DNA of 64,000 bases from Kitasatospora sp. NBC_00240 (GTDB lineage: Bacteria > Actinomycetota > Actinomycetes > Streptomycetales > Streptomycetaceae): assembly GCF_026342405.1 (NCBI RefSeq), contig NZ_JAPEMU010000001.1:8556001-8620000 (forward strand). The letters are read 5' to 3'. Positions within the stretch are counted from its first letter, which is position 1; every line of letters begins with the position of its first letter. The notes beneath the pieces were generated by a model. It saw only the letters and a program-made list of their open reading frames with translations. It did not search any database and was not told the origin of the DNA. Positions 1-8,236 of this stretch are shown here, in pieces. The position numbers were made by a program, and so were the translations under genes.

Positions 1-316
1 CCGTGGCGTACCGGCGGTGCCGGAAGCTGTGCACCCCCTGCAGTCGCACGGTGAAGGGCGGCGTTCGGGCGGCCACCTCGGCCAGCAGCGGGGCCGCCCG
101 CCGGAAGTCCGACTCGGGGACGAAACCGAAGAGCAGGTTGACGTGCGGCGGCCACCGGCGGACCTGCGGGTCGTGCTCCCAGCGGATGTCCTGGACCGCC
201 GGCCAGAGCTCCGGCGGAGGAATCCAGGCCAGCGCCGTCCGGGGCGTCGGTGCGAGCTCGAGCACGGCCGGGGCGGCGGCCGCCCCGGCCTCGTCGGGAC
301 TCGGCCACGGTTCCAC
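1..316 (-). CDS. 2'-5' RNA ligase family protein (partial, runs off left edge)
   Basis: Reading the minus strand gives a coherent coding frame that continues past base 1, so the C-terminus is missing. The visible part contains [13 protein letters not shown], which resembles the first His-x-(Thr/Asn) motif of the 2H phosphoesterase/2'-5' RNA ligase-like family, followed by a region ending [14 protein letters not shown]. Members are small cytoplasmic proteins acting on 2',3'-cyclic phosphate or 2'-5' linked nucleotides; the physiological role in actinomycetes is unclear. The first in-frame start I can find is the GTG at 316. A better ribosome binding site (AAGGAGG) precedes an ATG at 390, but that ATG is in a different frame from the coding region. 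Either the GTG is the real start or one base is wrong or lost near 380. It lies downstream of the alpha/beta hydrolase gene on the same strand. Confidence 0.6.
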   Translation of the reverse strand, partial: MEPWPSPDEAGAAAAPAVLELAPTPRTALAWIPPPELWPAVQDIRWEHDPQVRRWPPHVNLLFGFVPESDFRRAAPLLAEVAARTPPFTVRLQGVHSFRHRRYAT

Positions 317-473
317 CCGCCCATGGTCCGCCGCCGGCGGCCCGTACGGCGAACGGTGCGGCCAGTCACCCGGGCCCGCCGGTCGCTCATCCCGTCGGAC
401 CTCCTTCTGTCCCGTCGGCCCGCCTCCGTCCGGGCCCAGGGTCGGACCGGCCGGACGACGGACCCCGACGGAC

Positions 474-601
474 GCCTCCGCGGCGCCGGTGACCGGTGCC
501 GGGAAGTACGCCTCCGCGGCGCCGGTGACCGGTGCCGGGAAGTACGCCTCCGCGGCGCCGGTGACCGGCCCCGGGCTCAGGCGACCGGCGCCGGGAAGTA
601 C
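474..601. repeat. 36-bp tandem repeats copying the 3' end of the hydrolase gene
   Basis: Two perfect adjacent 36-bp units (474-509, 510-545), a third diverging unit, and a fourth degenerate copy ending at 601. On the minus strand each unit reads [12 protein letters not shown], and the terminal copy is the actual C-terminus of the hydrolase (EAYFPAPVA). The repeats therefore look like tandem duplications of the last codons of that gene placed beyond its stop codon. There are no spacers, so this is not a CRISPR array. Confidence 0.85.
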
Positions 602-1536
602 GCCTCGGACCAGCGGTCCAGCTCTGCGAAGACCTGGGCACGCGCCTGGTCGCCCGAGAGGACCAGATCGTGCATGCCGCCGTCGATCCGGACGGTGGTG
701 ACGTGGCGGCCGAGGCGGGGGGCGAGGGCGGCGATGTCGTCGGCCCGCAGGATGGCGTCGGTCCGCAGCAGGGCCGGGTCCCACTTGGTGGTGACGGTGG
801 ACGCGGTGGAAGCCATCAGCAGGACCGGGACGTCGATCCGCAGCCCCCGCCGGACCTCGCGCTGCCCGCGCTGGATGGCGGCGAGCCAGCCGGCGAAGAG
901 CGGGAAGCCCGCGGCGGGCTTCAGGGTGAGGTCGAAGTCCCAGCTGCCCCGGTGGTCCCGGTGCAGGCTGTGGACGTAGTGCGGGTTGAGCGGCGCGGGC
1001 AGCTTGCGGGTGGCCGCCAGCCGGCCGAGGACGTCGATGGCCGGTGCCCCGATCGCGCGGACCGCCGGGGCGGCGGGCATGGAGAGGAACGGGCTGTTCA
1101 GGAAGAGCCCGTCCACCAGGCCGCGGCCGGCCCGCCGGGAGGCCCAGAGCGCGGCCACCAGACCCCCGGTGGAGTGGCCGTTGACGAGCAGCCGGGTGTG
1201 GCCGTCCAGATCGCGGATGACCCGGACGGCCTCGTCGATCTCCTCGTCGTAGGCGGCCAGGTCGCGGACGAAGTTGGGCGACTGGTGCGGTCGCAGCGAG
1301 CGCCCGTACTTGCGCAGGTCCAGGGCGTAGAAGGAGAAGCCGGCCGCGGTGAAGTGCTCGGCGAGGTTGGTCTGGAAGAAGTAGTCGGTGTAGCCGTGGA
1401 GGTAGAGGACGGCCTGCCGGGAGCCCGGGACCAGCCGCCTCACCAGGGTCGCGTGGACGGCGCCCTCCTCGTCGGCGCGCAGCGGCAGCTCGGCCGCCTC
1501 GTACGGTGCACCCAGGATGTCTTCGCGGAACTCCAC
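577..1536 (-). CDS. alpha/beta hydrolase (serine aminopeptidase S33 / lysophospholipase-like)
   Basis: A 319-residue single-domain alpha/beta-fold hydrolase without signal peptide, so probably cytoplasmic. The oxyanion-hole region is [10 protein letters not shown] (about residues 44-53), the nucleophile elbow is GHSTGG with Ser122, and the likely catalytic His is in GGMHDLVLS near the C-terminus. The overall pattern matches the S33/monoacylglycerol lipase-like group, which cleave esters or small peptides; the substrate cannot be told from sequence. The start is an ATG, followed by MEFREDI. The C-terminal peptide EAYFPAPV is repeated out of frame just past the stop in a 36-bp tandem array. The gene is alone on this strand except for the RNA ligase-like gene downstream. 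Confidence 0.85.
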   Translation of the reverse strand: MEFREDILGAPYEAAELPLRADEEGAVHATLVRRLVPGSRQAVLYLHGYTDYFFQTNLAEHFTAAGFSFYALDLRKYGRSLRPHQSPNFVRDLAAYDEEIDEAVRVIRDLDGHTRLLVNGHSTGGLVAALWASRRAGRGLVDGLFLNSPFLSMPAAPAVRAIGAPAIDVLGRLAATRKLPAPLNPHYVHSLHRDHRGSWDFDLTLKPAAGFPLFAGWLAAIQRGQREVRRGLRIDVPVLLMASTASTVTTKWDPALLRTDAILRADDIAALAPRLGRHVTTVRIDGGMHDLVLSGDQARAQVFAELDRWSEAYFPAPVA

Positions 1537-1824
1537 GTCTGACCCACCCGATCTCTGATCCGACCTGCCGTCACAGGTACCAATGCTTCAGGGAGCACCG
1601 ACGATACCGGCCGGTAGCCTTTCTGGTGGCAGCGACTCCGCGCCGGGCGCCTATGCTGCGGGAATGCTCAGAAATGTCGCCACCGGGCGGGCCCTTCCGG
1701 TCGCCTCCCGCTCGTCCCTCCCGTCGGGGCGCCGGAAAACCCCAGGTCAGCAGGGTGCGGCCGGCGGGATCAGGGTTCCGGCCGACCAGGTCCGACCCGG
1801 CACCCGGCAGCGGCGGGCGGCATC

Positions 1825-2760
1825 GTGAGCGGCGCCTCCGGTCGGTCCGGCTCGACCGACGCCACCCCCGGCCCGCCGTCGGACCAGCTGCCGGGCGCGC
1901 CCTTGGACGAGCCGGCCGACCCCGTGCCCGTGCAGCGCCAGGTCGACCTGGGGGTCGCCAAGCTGATGCCGGACATCGACCAGGACGGCGGCTGGCTGCT
2001 CACCCTCGACGACACCCCGCAGTCCTACGTCGACCTCGGCGACCCGACCCACCTCGAGTTCGAGTACACCCGCCGGCTCGGCCACCTGGCGGACGCGCTC
2101 GCCCCCGCCGGGGAGCCGCTGGACGTGCTGCACCTCGGCGGGGGCGCGCTCACCGTGCCGCGCTACCTCGCCGCGACCCGGCCCGGCTCCCGCCAGCGGG
2201 TGGCCGAGATCGACGGCCCGCTGCTCGCCCTGATCGAGGAGCGGCTGCCCTGGCAGGGCCCGGGCGTCGACATCACCACCACGGTCGCGGACGCCCGCGC
2301 GGCCCTGGCCGCCGAGCCGGCCGGCTCGGCCGACCTGGTGGTCGCGGACGTCTTCCACGGCTCGCGCACCCCCGCCCACCTGACCTCGGTGGAGTTCCTC
2401 CGCCACGCGGCCGCCGTGCTGCGGCCCGGTGGCTGCTACGCCGCCAACCTCGCCGACGGACCGCCGCTGGCCTTCGCCCGGGCCCAGGCCGCGACCCTGC
2501 GGGCGGTCTTCCCGCACACCTGCCTGGTCGCCGAGCCCTCGGTGCTGCGCGGGCGCCGCTACGGCAACATCCTGCTGATCGGCTCGGACCGGCCGCTGCC
2601 GGTGCGAGCCCTGAGCCGGCTGCTCGCCGCCGACCCCTTCCCGGCCCGCCTGTGCGACGAGGACGAGCTGACCACCTTGGTCGGCCGGGCCCGTCCCGTC
2701 CTGGACGAGCACGCCGAAGCCTCCCCGGCGCCGCCCGCCGGGGCGTTCAGCGTCGGCTGA
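1825..2760 (+). CDS. spermidine-synthase-like SAM-binding protein
   Basis: A 311-residue protein starting at GTG. The core has the Rossmann-type motif LHLGGGALTVPRYLA followed by an acidic residue in VAEID, then VADVFHG and a late VLRPGGCYAANL strand, the layout of spermine/spermidine synthases and related class I methyltransferase-fold proteins. The first 45 residues are a Pro/Ala-rich low-complexity tail. In Streptomyces such short stand-alone members are common and lack the membrane-bound N-terminal half seen in fused MFS/spermidine synthases. Whether it makes a polyamine (aminopropyl transfer from decarboxylated SAM) or has another role is open. No ribosome binding site of note is seen, and it is followed by a C/G-rich simple repeat and a divergent-looking spacer. 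Confidence 0.8.
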   Translation: MSGASGRSGSTDATPGPPSDQLPGAPLDEPADPVPVQRQVDLGVAKLMPDIDQDGGWLLTLDDTPQSYVDLGDPTHLEFEYTRRLGHLADALAPAGEPLDVLHLGGGALTVPRYLAATRPGSRQRVAEIDGPLLALIEERLPWQGPGVDITTTVADARAALAAEPAGSADLVVADVFHGSRTPAHLTSVEFLRHAAAVLRPGGCYAANLADGPPLAFARAQAATLRAVFPHTCLVAEPSVLRGRRYGNILLIGSDRPLPVRALSRLLAADPFPARLCDEDELTTLVGRARPVLDEHAEASPAPPAGAFSVG

Positions 2761-2837
2761 GCGGCTGCGGGCCGGCGACGGGCCGGCGACGGGCGTCGGC
2801 GGACGGGCCGACAGGCCCGGGGGTGCTCCTACCTGGA

Positions 2838-2877
2838 CCGTCCGCCCGTCCGTCCGTCCGCCCGTCCGTCCGGTCCG
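2838..2877. repeat. short (GTCC)n-type low-complexity tract
   Basis: Repeated CGTCCGTCCGCC-type units lie in the 250-bp spacer between the spermidine-synthase-like and methyltransferase genes. It is a simple-sequence tract with no coding signal. Confidence 0.6.
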
Positions 2878-3010
2878 CCGGGACGGCGGCCCGTACGCTC
2901 CACCTGAACCGATCATCGTTCCGGCGCGCCCGGCGAGCCGGGGTCGGGCCGCACGCGCCGCCGGTGCCAGAATCGGCAGGTCCAGTCACCACGTCCCGAG
3001 GAGCGCGACC

Positions 3011-3970
3011 ATGACCGCCCGCCGACCGGCATCGTCCGACCGCGTACCGTCCGACCGCGGGCCGGGGGGCGCCCCGAACGACGGCGGACCGGAGAACGGG
3101 GTGACCGGCGGCGCGGCCCCCGCGGACGCTGCCACCGCGTCCGTCGCCCCCGACCTCGCGGCGGTGCCCGAAACCGCCCTGTGGACGCTCTACCACCGCG
3201 CCGTCGAGGCGGCCCGCCCCGACACCGTGCTGCCGGACCCGAAGGCCGTCGAGCTGGTCGACCGGATCGACTACCCCTTCGCCGAGCGCTTCGGCAGCAG
3301 CGCGGTTCAGGCGCAGCTCCAGGCGCTGCGGGTGGCCTGCTTCGACCGGGAGGTGGCGGACTTCCTCACCCGGCATCCGCGCGGGACGGTGGTCTGCCTC
3401 GGCGAGGGCCTGGAGACCCAGTTCTGGCGGGTCGACAACGGTCGCGCCTCGTGGCTCACCGTTGACTTGCCCGAGTCGTTGGCGCTGCGCGAGAAGTTGC
3501 TGCCGCCCGGGCCACGGCAGCGCTATCTTGCCGCGGACGCCACCGGGCTGGCATGGGCTGACGAGGTGGACCGCAGCAGTGGGGTATTGGTCACTGCGCA
3601 GGGCCTGTTGATGTATCTTCAGCCAGCCCAGGTGCGTTCCCTGATCGCCGGTTGCGCCGAGGCGTTCCCCGGCGGAACCCTTGTGCTGGACGCTGTTCCT
3701 CGTTGGTTCAGGCGCCTTACGCTGAGCGGGAAGGTGCGTACCCACCACGGTTACCAGGCGCCTTCGATGCCATGGGCGATGGACGCGGGTGAGCGGGACA
3801 AGCTCCGTAGCGCGAGTTCGGCGGTGATGGCGGTGCGGGACGTGTGGCCGGTCGGTGGGCGTGGCCTGCTGGGTGCCCTTCTGCCGCTCGCGCTGAGGGT
3901 GCCGCCGCTGGCCACCCGTCGCCCTTCGGTCACCGCCTTGGAGTTCGTCGGGCGACCCGGGCAGTCGTAG
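3011..3970 (+). CDS. class I SAM-dependent methyltransferase, leucine carboxyl methyltransferase (LCM/Ppm1) type
   Basis: A 319-residue cytoplasmic protein. After a disordered 45-residue leader it shows the LCM family pattern: ETALWTLYHRAVEAARPD, DRIDYPF, SAM-binding VVCLGEGLETQFWRVD, TVDLPESLALRE and VTAQGLLMYL. The family O-methylates carboxylates of small molecules or peptides; the substrate here is unknown. The ATG at 3011 is preceded by GAGGAGCGCGACC, a good ribosome binding site. From about 3470 to the stop, codon third positions contain many more T and G than the first half (for example runs of GTT, CTT, TTG), unlike the neighbouring genes. Together with the transposase remnant immediately downstream, this suggests the region has been disturbed by transfer or recombination. 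Confidence 0.8.
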   Translation: MTARRPASSDRVPSDRGPGGAPNDGGPENGVTGGAAPADAATASVAPDLAAVPETALWTLYHRAVEAARPDTVLPDPKAVELVDRIDYPFAERFGSSAVQAQLQALRVACFDREVADFLTRHPRGTVVCLGEGLETQFWRVDNGRASWLTVDLPESLALREKLLPPGPRQRYLAADATGLAWADEVDRSSGVLVTAQGLLMYLQPAQVRSLIAGCAEAFPGGTLVLDAVPRWFRRLTLSGKVRTHHGYQAPSMPWAMDAGERDKLRSASSAVMAVRDVWPVGGRGLLGALLPLALRVPPLATRRPSVTALEFVGRPGQS

Positions 3971-4161
3971 GGAGCCCACAGCGGCGAAATTGCCGACAGG
4001 CACAGAATCACGGTCCGGCCAATTCCCCGTCGGTGGGGACGCTTTGCCTCTCCCCGACGGACAGGAGAGGCCCGATGCCCCTTGCCGGGACGCCGACTGC
4101 TCCATCGCTGATGCGCGCGAGCTTCCGTTACGCGGCCTGCCGGTAACTCGCGCCGAGCGAG

Positions 4162-4569
4162 TTGCACCGCTGGCTGGACCCGCACCTGGCCCGCCGTCAC
4201 CGCTACACCCGTGAACTCTCCTTCCATCCCTGTCACTCCGCCATCCAACGACGCCCTCGCGCTCTCGTGGATGGGGTGTGCCGCAGGTGGCGTGTGGAGG
4301 AGGACTTCCAGCTCGCCACCACCGTCCTCGCCGTCACGCGCGCCCGCACCACCACCGCGGCACCCTCGGGCCACCGGCTCATCCCGCCCGATGTCCGCGA
4401 GGTCCTGCGGTTGCTCCGGATCACCGCCCTGTCCCGCCCGCGACGCGACCGCGACCGCGACCGCGACCGCGTCCTGCACCGGTCCGCCTGGCGCCGCCAG
4501 CACCAACACCAGGCGGCCCGAGCCCACCGCAGTTCGTTGATCGGTGGGTCGTCATTGCCGCTCAAGTGA
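4162..4569 (+). pseudogene. degenerate IS701/IS4-type transposase remnant
   Basis: The frame encodes CRRWRVEEDFQLA, then directly LAVTRAR, then GHRLIPPDVREVLRLL and SAWRRQHQHQAARAHRS. This is the order of C-terminal motifs of actinobacterial IS701/IS4-like DDE transposases: the Glu-containing RW.(V/I)EE.FQ block, an HAFLAVTRA block, LIPLT..EIRRL, and WRRRHQARA.(C/S)HYRRR. The stretch that normally separates EE.FQ from LAVTRA is missing, and no N-terminal catalytic region is present, so it is an internally deleted 3' fragment. A (CGCGAC)n tract at about 4440-4470 encodes an Arg-Asp run and is a further sign of decay. No terminal inverted repeats were found. The rest of the 3971-4744 spacer holds the promoter region of the GH27 gene. 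Confidence 0.65.
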
Positions 4570-4643
4570 TTGCTGTGGCGGTGTTTTTGTTCCAGCGGAC
4601 AGCCGCTTTGTCACGCCGTCACTGAATGAATCTGTCCGATCGA

Positions 4644-4659
4644 GTCCACTTGTGTGGAT
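4644..4659. promoter_or_regulatory. candidate operator upstream of GH27 (weak match to locus palindrome)
   Basis: GTCCACTTGTGTGGAT is an inverted repeat about 85 bp before the GH27 start. It matches 11 of 16 positions of the ideal palindrome GTTCACATATGTGAAC built from the sites before GH3 and at 57.7-57.9 kb. A TTGACA-like hexamer lies just downstream (about 4663). The match is weak and could be chance. Confidence 0.3.
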
Positions 4660-4744
4660 GTATTGACACCTGATCGAACAATAGGGCTCAATGCAGCACA
4701 GTCTGAAACATCTGACGTGACGTGAATCGACTCGAAGGAGAGTC

Positions 4745-6490
4745 ATGTACAAGCGCGCGCTCGTCGCGACGATTGCCCTGGCGTCGTCGCTGGTCATATC
4801 CACCCTGGCTGGCTCGACGCCCGCGCAGGCCCAGGACAACGGAGCGTCGCGGACGCCGCCGATGGGCTGGAGCAGCTGGAGCTCTCTCCGATACAACCCG
4901 AGCGAGGCCAAGCTCAGGGCCCAGGCTCAGGCGATGCACGACTCGGGCCTGCTGGCGGCGGGTTACAAGTACATCAACCTGGACGACTACTACATCAAGA
5001 ACCCCGGCACCACGGTCGATCAGGACGGTCGCTGGGTCGTCGACAACGCCAAGTTCCCCAGCGGCATGAAGAACCTGGGCGACTTCATCCACAACCTGGG
5101 TGAGAAGTTCGGCATGTATGTGACGCCGGGCATTCCGAAGGCGGCGTACGACCAGAACACCCCGATCGAGGGCACCTCGTACCACGCACGGGACATCGTC
5201 TCCAGCACGACGACCTTCGAGTCGAACTACGGGGGGTGGGGCAATGTCATGTACTTCATCGACTACAAGAAGAACCCCACCGCGGCACAGGCGTTCGTGA
5301 ATTCGTGGGCGAACCTGTTCGCCTCCTACGGGGTCGACTACATCAAGATCGACGGCGTGCACACCAGCGACCAGGACGACGTCATCGCCTGGTCGAAGGC
5401 GCTGAACCAGACCGGCCGCACCATCCACTACGGCCTGTCGAACACCCTGGACATCAACAACATCAAGACCTGGCAGCAGAACGCCAACAGCTGGCGGACC
5501 GGGGGTGACATCGAGTGTTACTGCTCGACCCTCACCAACTGGAGCAACGTCGGGCCGCGTTGGGCGAACCTGGCTCAGTGGGGGCAGTACGCCGGTCCGG
5601 GTGGCTGGAACGACCCGGACTCCATCGAGGTCGGCAACGGTGACCACAACGGTCTGACCGTGAACGAGCGGCAGAGTGTGATCACCCTGTGGGCGATCAC
5701 GCGGTCGGTGATGATGCTGGGGAGCGACCTGACCAACCTGGACGCGGGCGACCTCAACATGCTGAAGAACGCCGAGGTGACCGCCGTCAACCAGACCGAC
5801 TCCGTGGTGGCCAGCCAGATCTCGAACAACAACGATCTGCAGGTGTGGGCCACGAAGCAGAAGAACCCGGACGGCAGCTACACGGTGGCGCTGTTCAACC
5901 GTTCCGACCGGGCCGGTAACGCGACGGTGACGGCCAACTTCTCCGACCTCGGCTTCAGCGGTTCCGCCACGGTGCGCAACCTGTGGGGCAAGTCGAACGA
6001 GACGCTCACCAACTCCGTCAGCCGGAGCCTGGCCCCGCACGAGTCCGCGCTGTTCAAGATCACTCCGTCCGGTACCTCGACCCCGGTCGGCGGCTCCCTG
6101 ACCAGTGGCCTCTCCGGCCGCTGCGCCGACGACCCGGGCAGCACCCTGGTGAACGGCACTCAGCTGGACGTGTGGGACTGCAACGGCGGCGGCAACCAGA
6201 AGATCACCTACAGCTCCTCGGCCAAGACGCTGAAGGTGCTGGGGAAGTGCTTCGACGCCCACGGCGGCGCCACCACCGCCGGTACGCACGTGGAGATCTA
6301 CGACTGCAACGGCGGCACCAACCAGCAGTGGAACGTCAACTCCAACGGCACGATCACCGGCGTTCCGTCCGGGCTCTGCCTCGACGTCACCGGGGCCACC
6401 AACCCCAACGGCGCCGGCCTCGAGTTGTGGAACTGCAACGGGGGCGCCAACCAGAAGTGGACCCTCGGATCCGGCGTGCAGGTGGCCTGA
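4745..6490 (+). CDS. secreted GH27 glycosidase (alpha-galactosidase / beta-L-arabinopyranosidase) with C-terminal ricin-B lectin domain
   Basis: 581 residues. A Sec signal peptide (about 1-29, ending PAQAQ) precedes a GH27 TIM barrel from about 37 to 350, a beta-sandwich domain to about 440, and a ricin-B/CBM13 beta-trefoil (about 455-578) with three repeats ending in Q-x-(W/I). Catalytic residues by family pattern are nucleophile Asp203 (DYIKIDGVH) and acid/base Asp255 (WRTGGDIEC). The classical alpha-galactosidase signature NLDDCW reads NLDDYY here. GH27 plus CBM13 is the architecture of the Streptomyces avermitilis beta-L-arabinopyranosidase, so removal of terminal alpha-galactose or beta-L-arabinopyranose from plant glycans are both possible. 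The start is supported by GAAGGAGAG 5 bases upstream. A strong terminator follows at 6530. A second GH27 of similar sequence is at the right edge of the window. Confidence 0.9.
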   Translation: MYKRALVATIALASSLVISTLAGSTPAQAQDNGASRTPPMGWSSWSSLRYNPSEAKLRAQAQAMHDSGLLAAGYKYINLDDYYIKNPGTTVDQDGRWVVDNAKFPSGMKNLGDFIHNLGEKFGMYVTPGIPKAAYDQNTPIEGTSYHARDIVSSTTTFESNYGGWGNVMYFIDYKKNPTAAQAFVNSWANLFASYGVDYIKIDGVHTSDQDDVIAWSKALNQTGRTIHYGLSNTLDINNIKTWQQNANSWRTGGDIECYCSTLTNWSNVGPRWANLAQWGQYAGPGGWNDPDSIEVGNGDHNGLTVNERQSVITLWAITRSVMMLGSDLTNLDAGDLNMLKNAEVTAVNQTDSVVASQISNNNDLQVWATKQKNPDGSYTVALFNRSDRAGNATVTANFSDLGFSGSATVRNLWGKSNETLTNSVSRSLAPHESALFKITPSGTSTPVGGSLTSGLSGRCADDPGSTLVNGTQLDVWDCNGGGNQKITYSSSAKTLKVLGKCFDAHGGATTAGTHVEIYDCNGGTNQQWNVNSNGTITGVPSGLCLDVTGATNPNGAGLELWNCNGGANQKWTLGSGVQVA

Positions 6491-6529
6491 CGAACCGAGT
6501 CGTGACCATCGTTCCTGATTGAACCGGCT

Positions 6530-6562
6530 GTCCGCACGGACCGACTCCTGGTCCGTGCGGAC
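6530..6562 (+). terminator. terminator after GH27
   Basis: A perfect 13-bp inverted repeat (GTCCGCACGGACC, loop GACTCCT, complement) begins 40 bases after the GH27 stop. Confidence 0.85.
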
Positions 6563-7006
6563 GCCGGGTCACTGGACAAGTGGGCCTGCTGGGAAGCGTC
6601 TTGGACATCGCCGTCGGCCAGGCGCGATCACTCAGGCTGGTAAACGACCGGGGTGGGAGGACAAGCGTGGATGGTTCCCACGTTCACGCATTGTCGATCA
6701 GCCCGTGAGGCGCCCCGGGACCAGATCGGACCGGAGTCCCCGCCCCGGGGAGCGGCCCGCGGGCGCTGCCGCCACTGCGGTGACGTGCGACGTCCGACCG
6801 GGTAGCGGGGGCGTGGCCGGCCCAGCATCCGGGGCCGGCCGACGCATTGTACGCCGGCGCCGACGAGGCTCAGCTCCCGGTGACAATGTTCACACGTCGG
6901 TTGGAACGGTGCTTCGCTCCGCCCCTTGCAGCGGCGACCGCGGATCGTGAAGGGTTGGTGGCGCCCGCCGCTCTCAGGTGGGTACTGACCGACCAGGTGA
7001 GGAACC
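6563..7006. other. 444-bp spacer without recognisable gene
   Basis: Open frames here do not resemble known proteins and lack consistent codon bias. The segment presumably carries the promoter of the downstream ABC ATPase gene, whose GGTGAGG ribosome binding site lies at its end. No clear operator was seen. Confidence 0.5.
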
Positions 7007-7813
7007 ATGGCCCCCCACACTCCTGCGCTCCAGGCCCACCAGGTGGACGTCGTGCGTGACGGAAGGCTTCTGCTGGACGGAGTGTCACTGACGGTCCACC
7101 CCGGCGAGCACTGGGCGCTTCTCGGACCCAACGGGGCCGGGAAGACCACGCTGTTCAGTCTGCTCGGTGCCGTGAGCCATCCGACCCGGGGAACGGTCCA
7201 GGTTCTGGGACACACGCTGGGCCGCGTCGACCTGCAGAAGCTCCGCGGCCTGATCGGGCACGTCAACCCGCGGCATCCCCTGCGGTCCGCGCTCACGGTT
7301 TCCGAGGTCGTGCTCACCGGCCTCACCGGCACCATCGAAAGCAGCCCCCGCTGGACTCCCACCCCCGCACAGGGGGCCACGGCCGACAAGCTCATCGCCA
7401 TGCTCGGTCTGTCGGAGCGGGCGGACACACTCTGGCCGGTGCTCTCCCAGGGCGAGCGCGGACGGGTCCTCATCGCCCGGGCCCTGATGCCGGACCCTGG
7501 CCTGCTCCTCCTCGACGAGCCCGCTACCGGCCTGGACCTCCCCGGCCGGGAACAACTCGTGGAGAGCATCGACATACTTCAGCGTGCCCGTCCCGAACTG
7601 GCGTCGGTGATCGTCACGCACCACCTGGAGGAACTGCCCTCCGGTACGACGCACGCAGCACTGCTCCGTGCGGGCCGTGTCCTGTACTCCGGCCCGGTCG
7701 ACGAGGTCCTGACCAGCCGGAGCGTCAGCGACTGCTTCGGCTGCCCCGTCGCTCTCACCAGGTCATCGGGAGGACGCTGGCACGCGGAGGCGCGGCGCGA
7801 CCGGGCGGCCTGA
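7007..7813 (+). CDS. ABC transporter ATP-binding protein
   Basis: 268 residues forming one nucleotide-binding domain: Walker A GPNGAGKTT (40-48), signature LSQGERGR (about 147-154), Walker B LLLLDEP (about 165) and the switch His in VIVTHHLEE. The signature has Q-G-E in place of the usual G-G-Q, a pattern found in ModF/YlmA-like stand-alone ATPases. No permease or binding protein gene adjoins it, so its partner is unknown and it may act alone as an ATP-switch protein. The ATG start has GGTGAGG upstream. It is convergent with the AraF-like gene, with a hairpin between them. Confidence 0.8.
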   Translation: MAPHTPALQAHQVDVVRDGRLLLDGVSLTVHPGEHWALLGPNGAGKTTLFSLLGAVSHPTRGTVQVLGHTLGRVDLQKLRGLIGHVNPRHPLRSALTVSEVVLTGLTGTIESSPRWTPTPAQGATADKLIAMLGLSERADTLWPVLSQGERGRVLIARALMPDPGLLLLDEPATGLDLPGREQLVESIDILQRARPELASVIVTHHLEELPSGTTHAALLRAGRVLYSGPVDEVLTSRSVSDCFGCPVALTRSSGGRWHAEARRDRAA

Positions 7814-7996
7814 GCCGCTGGACGGCCAAGCGGTGGTGTCCACCGGCGCCGGGCACTTCGCCGGCACCCCACGGGAACGACGAGAACTCCGGTGGACGGA
7901 GAGCCTGCTGACTCGTCCGGCGGCCGGTCGGTCGGCGCGAGCGCGACGGCCGTGCCGTGCCGTGCCGTGCAGGACACGCGGCGATCCGTTCTGGGC

Positions 7997-8041
7997 AGGG
8001 GCAGGCGTACCTCGACTTCACGTCGGGGCGCGCCTGCCCCT
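7997..8041. terminator. hairpin between convergent genes
   Basis: An 11-bp perfect stem (AGGGGCAGGCG and complement) with a 23-nt loop lies midway in the 423-bp gap between the ABC ATPase gene and the convergent AraF-like gene. It is likely bidirectional. A pentanucleotide tract (CGTGC)n is at about 7949-7972. Nothing else is recognised in the gap. Confidence 0.6.
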
Positions 8042-8236
8042 CGCGTTTCCGGCGCCGCCGGCACGGTCCCTTCTCCCGTCCCGAACCCTGAGCCGAACCC
8101 GACCGCGCCCGGGTGCCGCTGCCGTGCGCCCGGTCAGCGAGAGGTCGCCCTCCGTCCGCGTGGCCGGCCGCCTCGACGGCGTCGAGCACCATGCCGGCCC
8201 GGCCCCCGGTGTCGGACCAGGCGTCCCGGGGGCAGG

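Noticed and set aside
474-601. 36-bp direct repeats resembling CRISPR repeat length
   Set aside because: The units are directly adjacent with no spacers, they encode a gene's C-terminal peptide, and no cas genes are present.
1825-3970. Methyltransferase-like pair as part of a biosynthetic gene cluster
   Set aside because: No PKS, NRPS, terpene, RiPP or tailoring genes are nearby; these look like isolated genes.
4162-4569. Intact insertion sequence
   Set aside because: The N-terminal two thirds and an internal block are missing, and no terminal inverted repeats or target duplication were found.
6563-7006. Short open frames between GH27 and the ABC ATPase gene
   Set aside because: No start signal or conserved motif; composition fits spacer DNA.
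7949-7972. Pentanucleotide CGTGC repeats as an iteron origin
   Set aside because: The tract is short, with no AT-rich stretch, no DnaA-type boxes and no replication gene.
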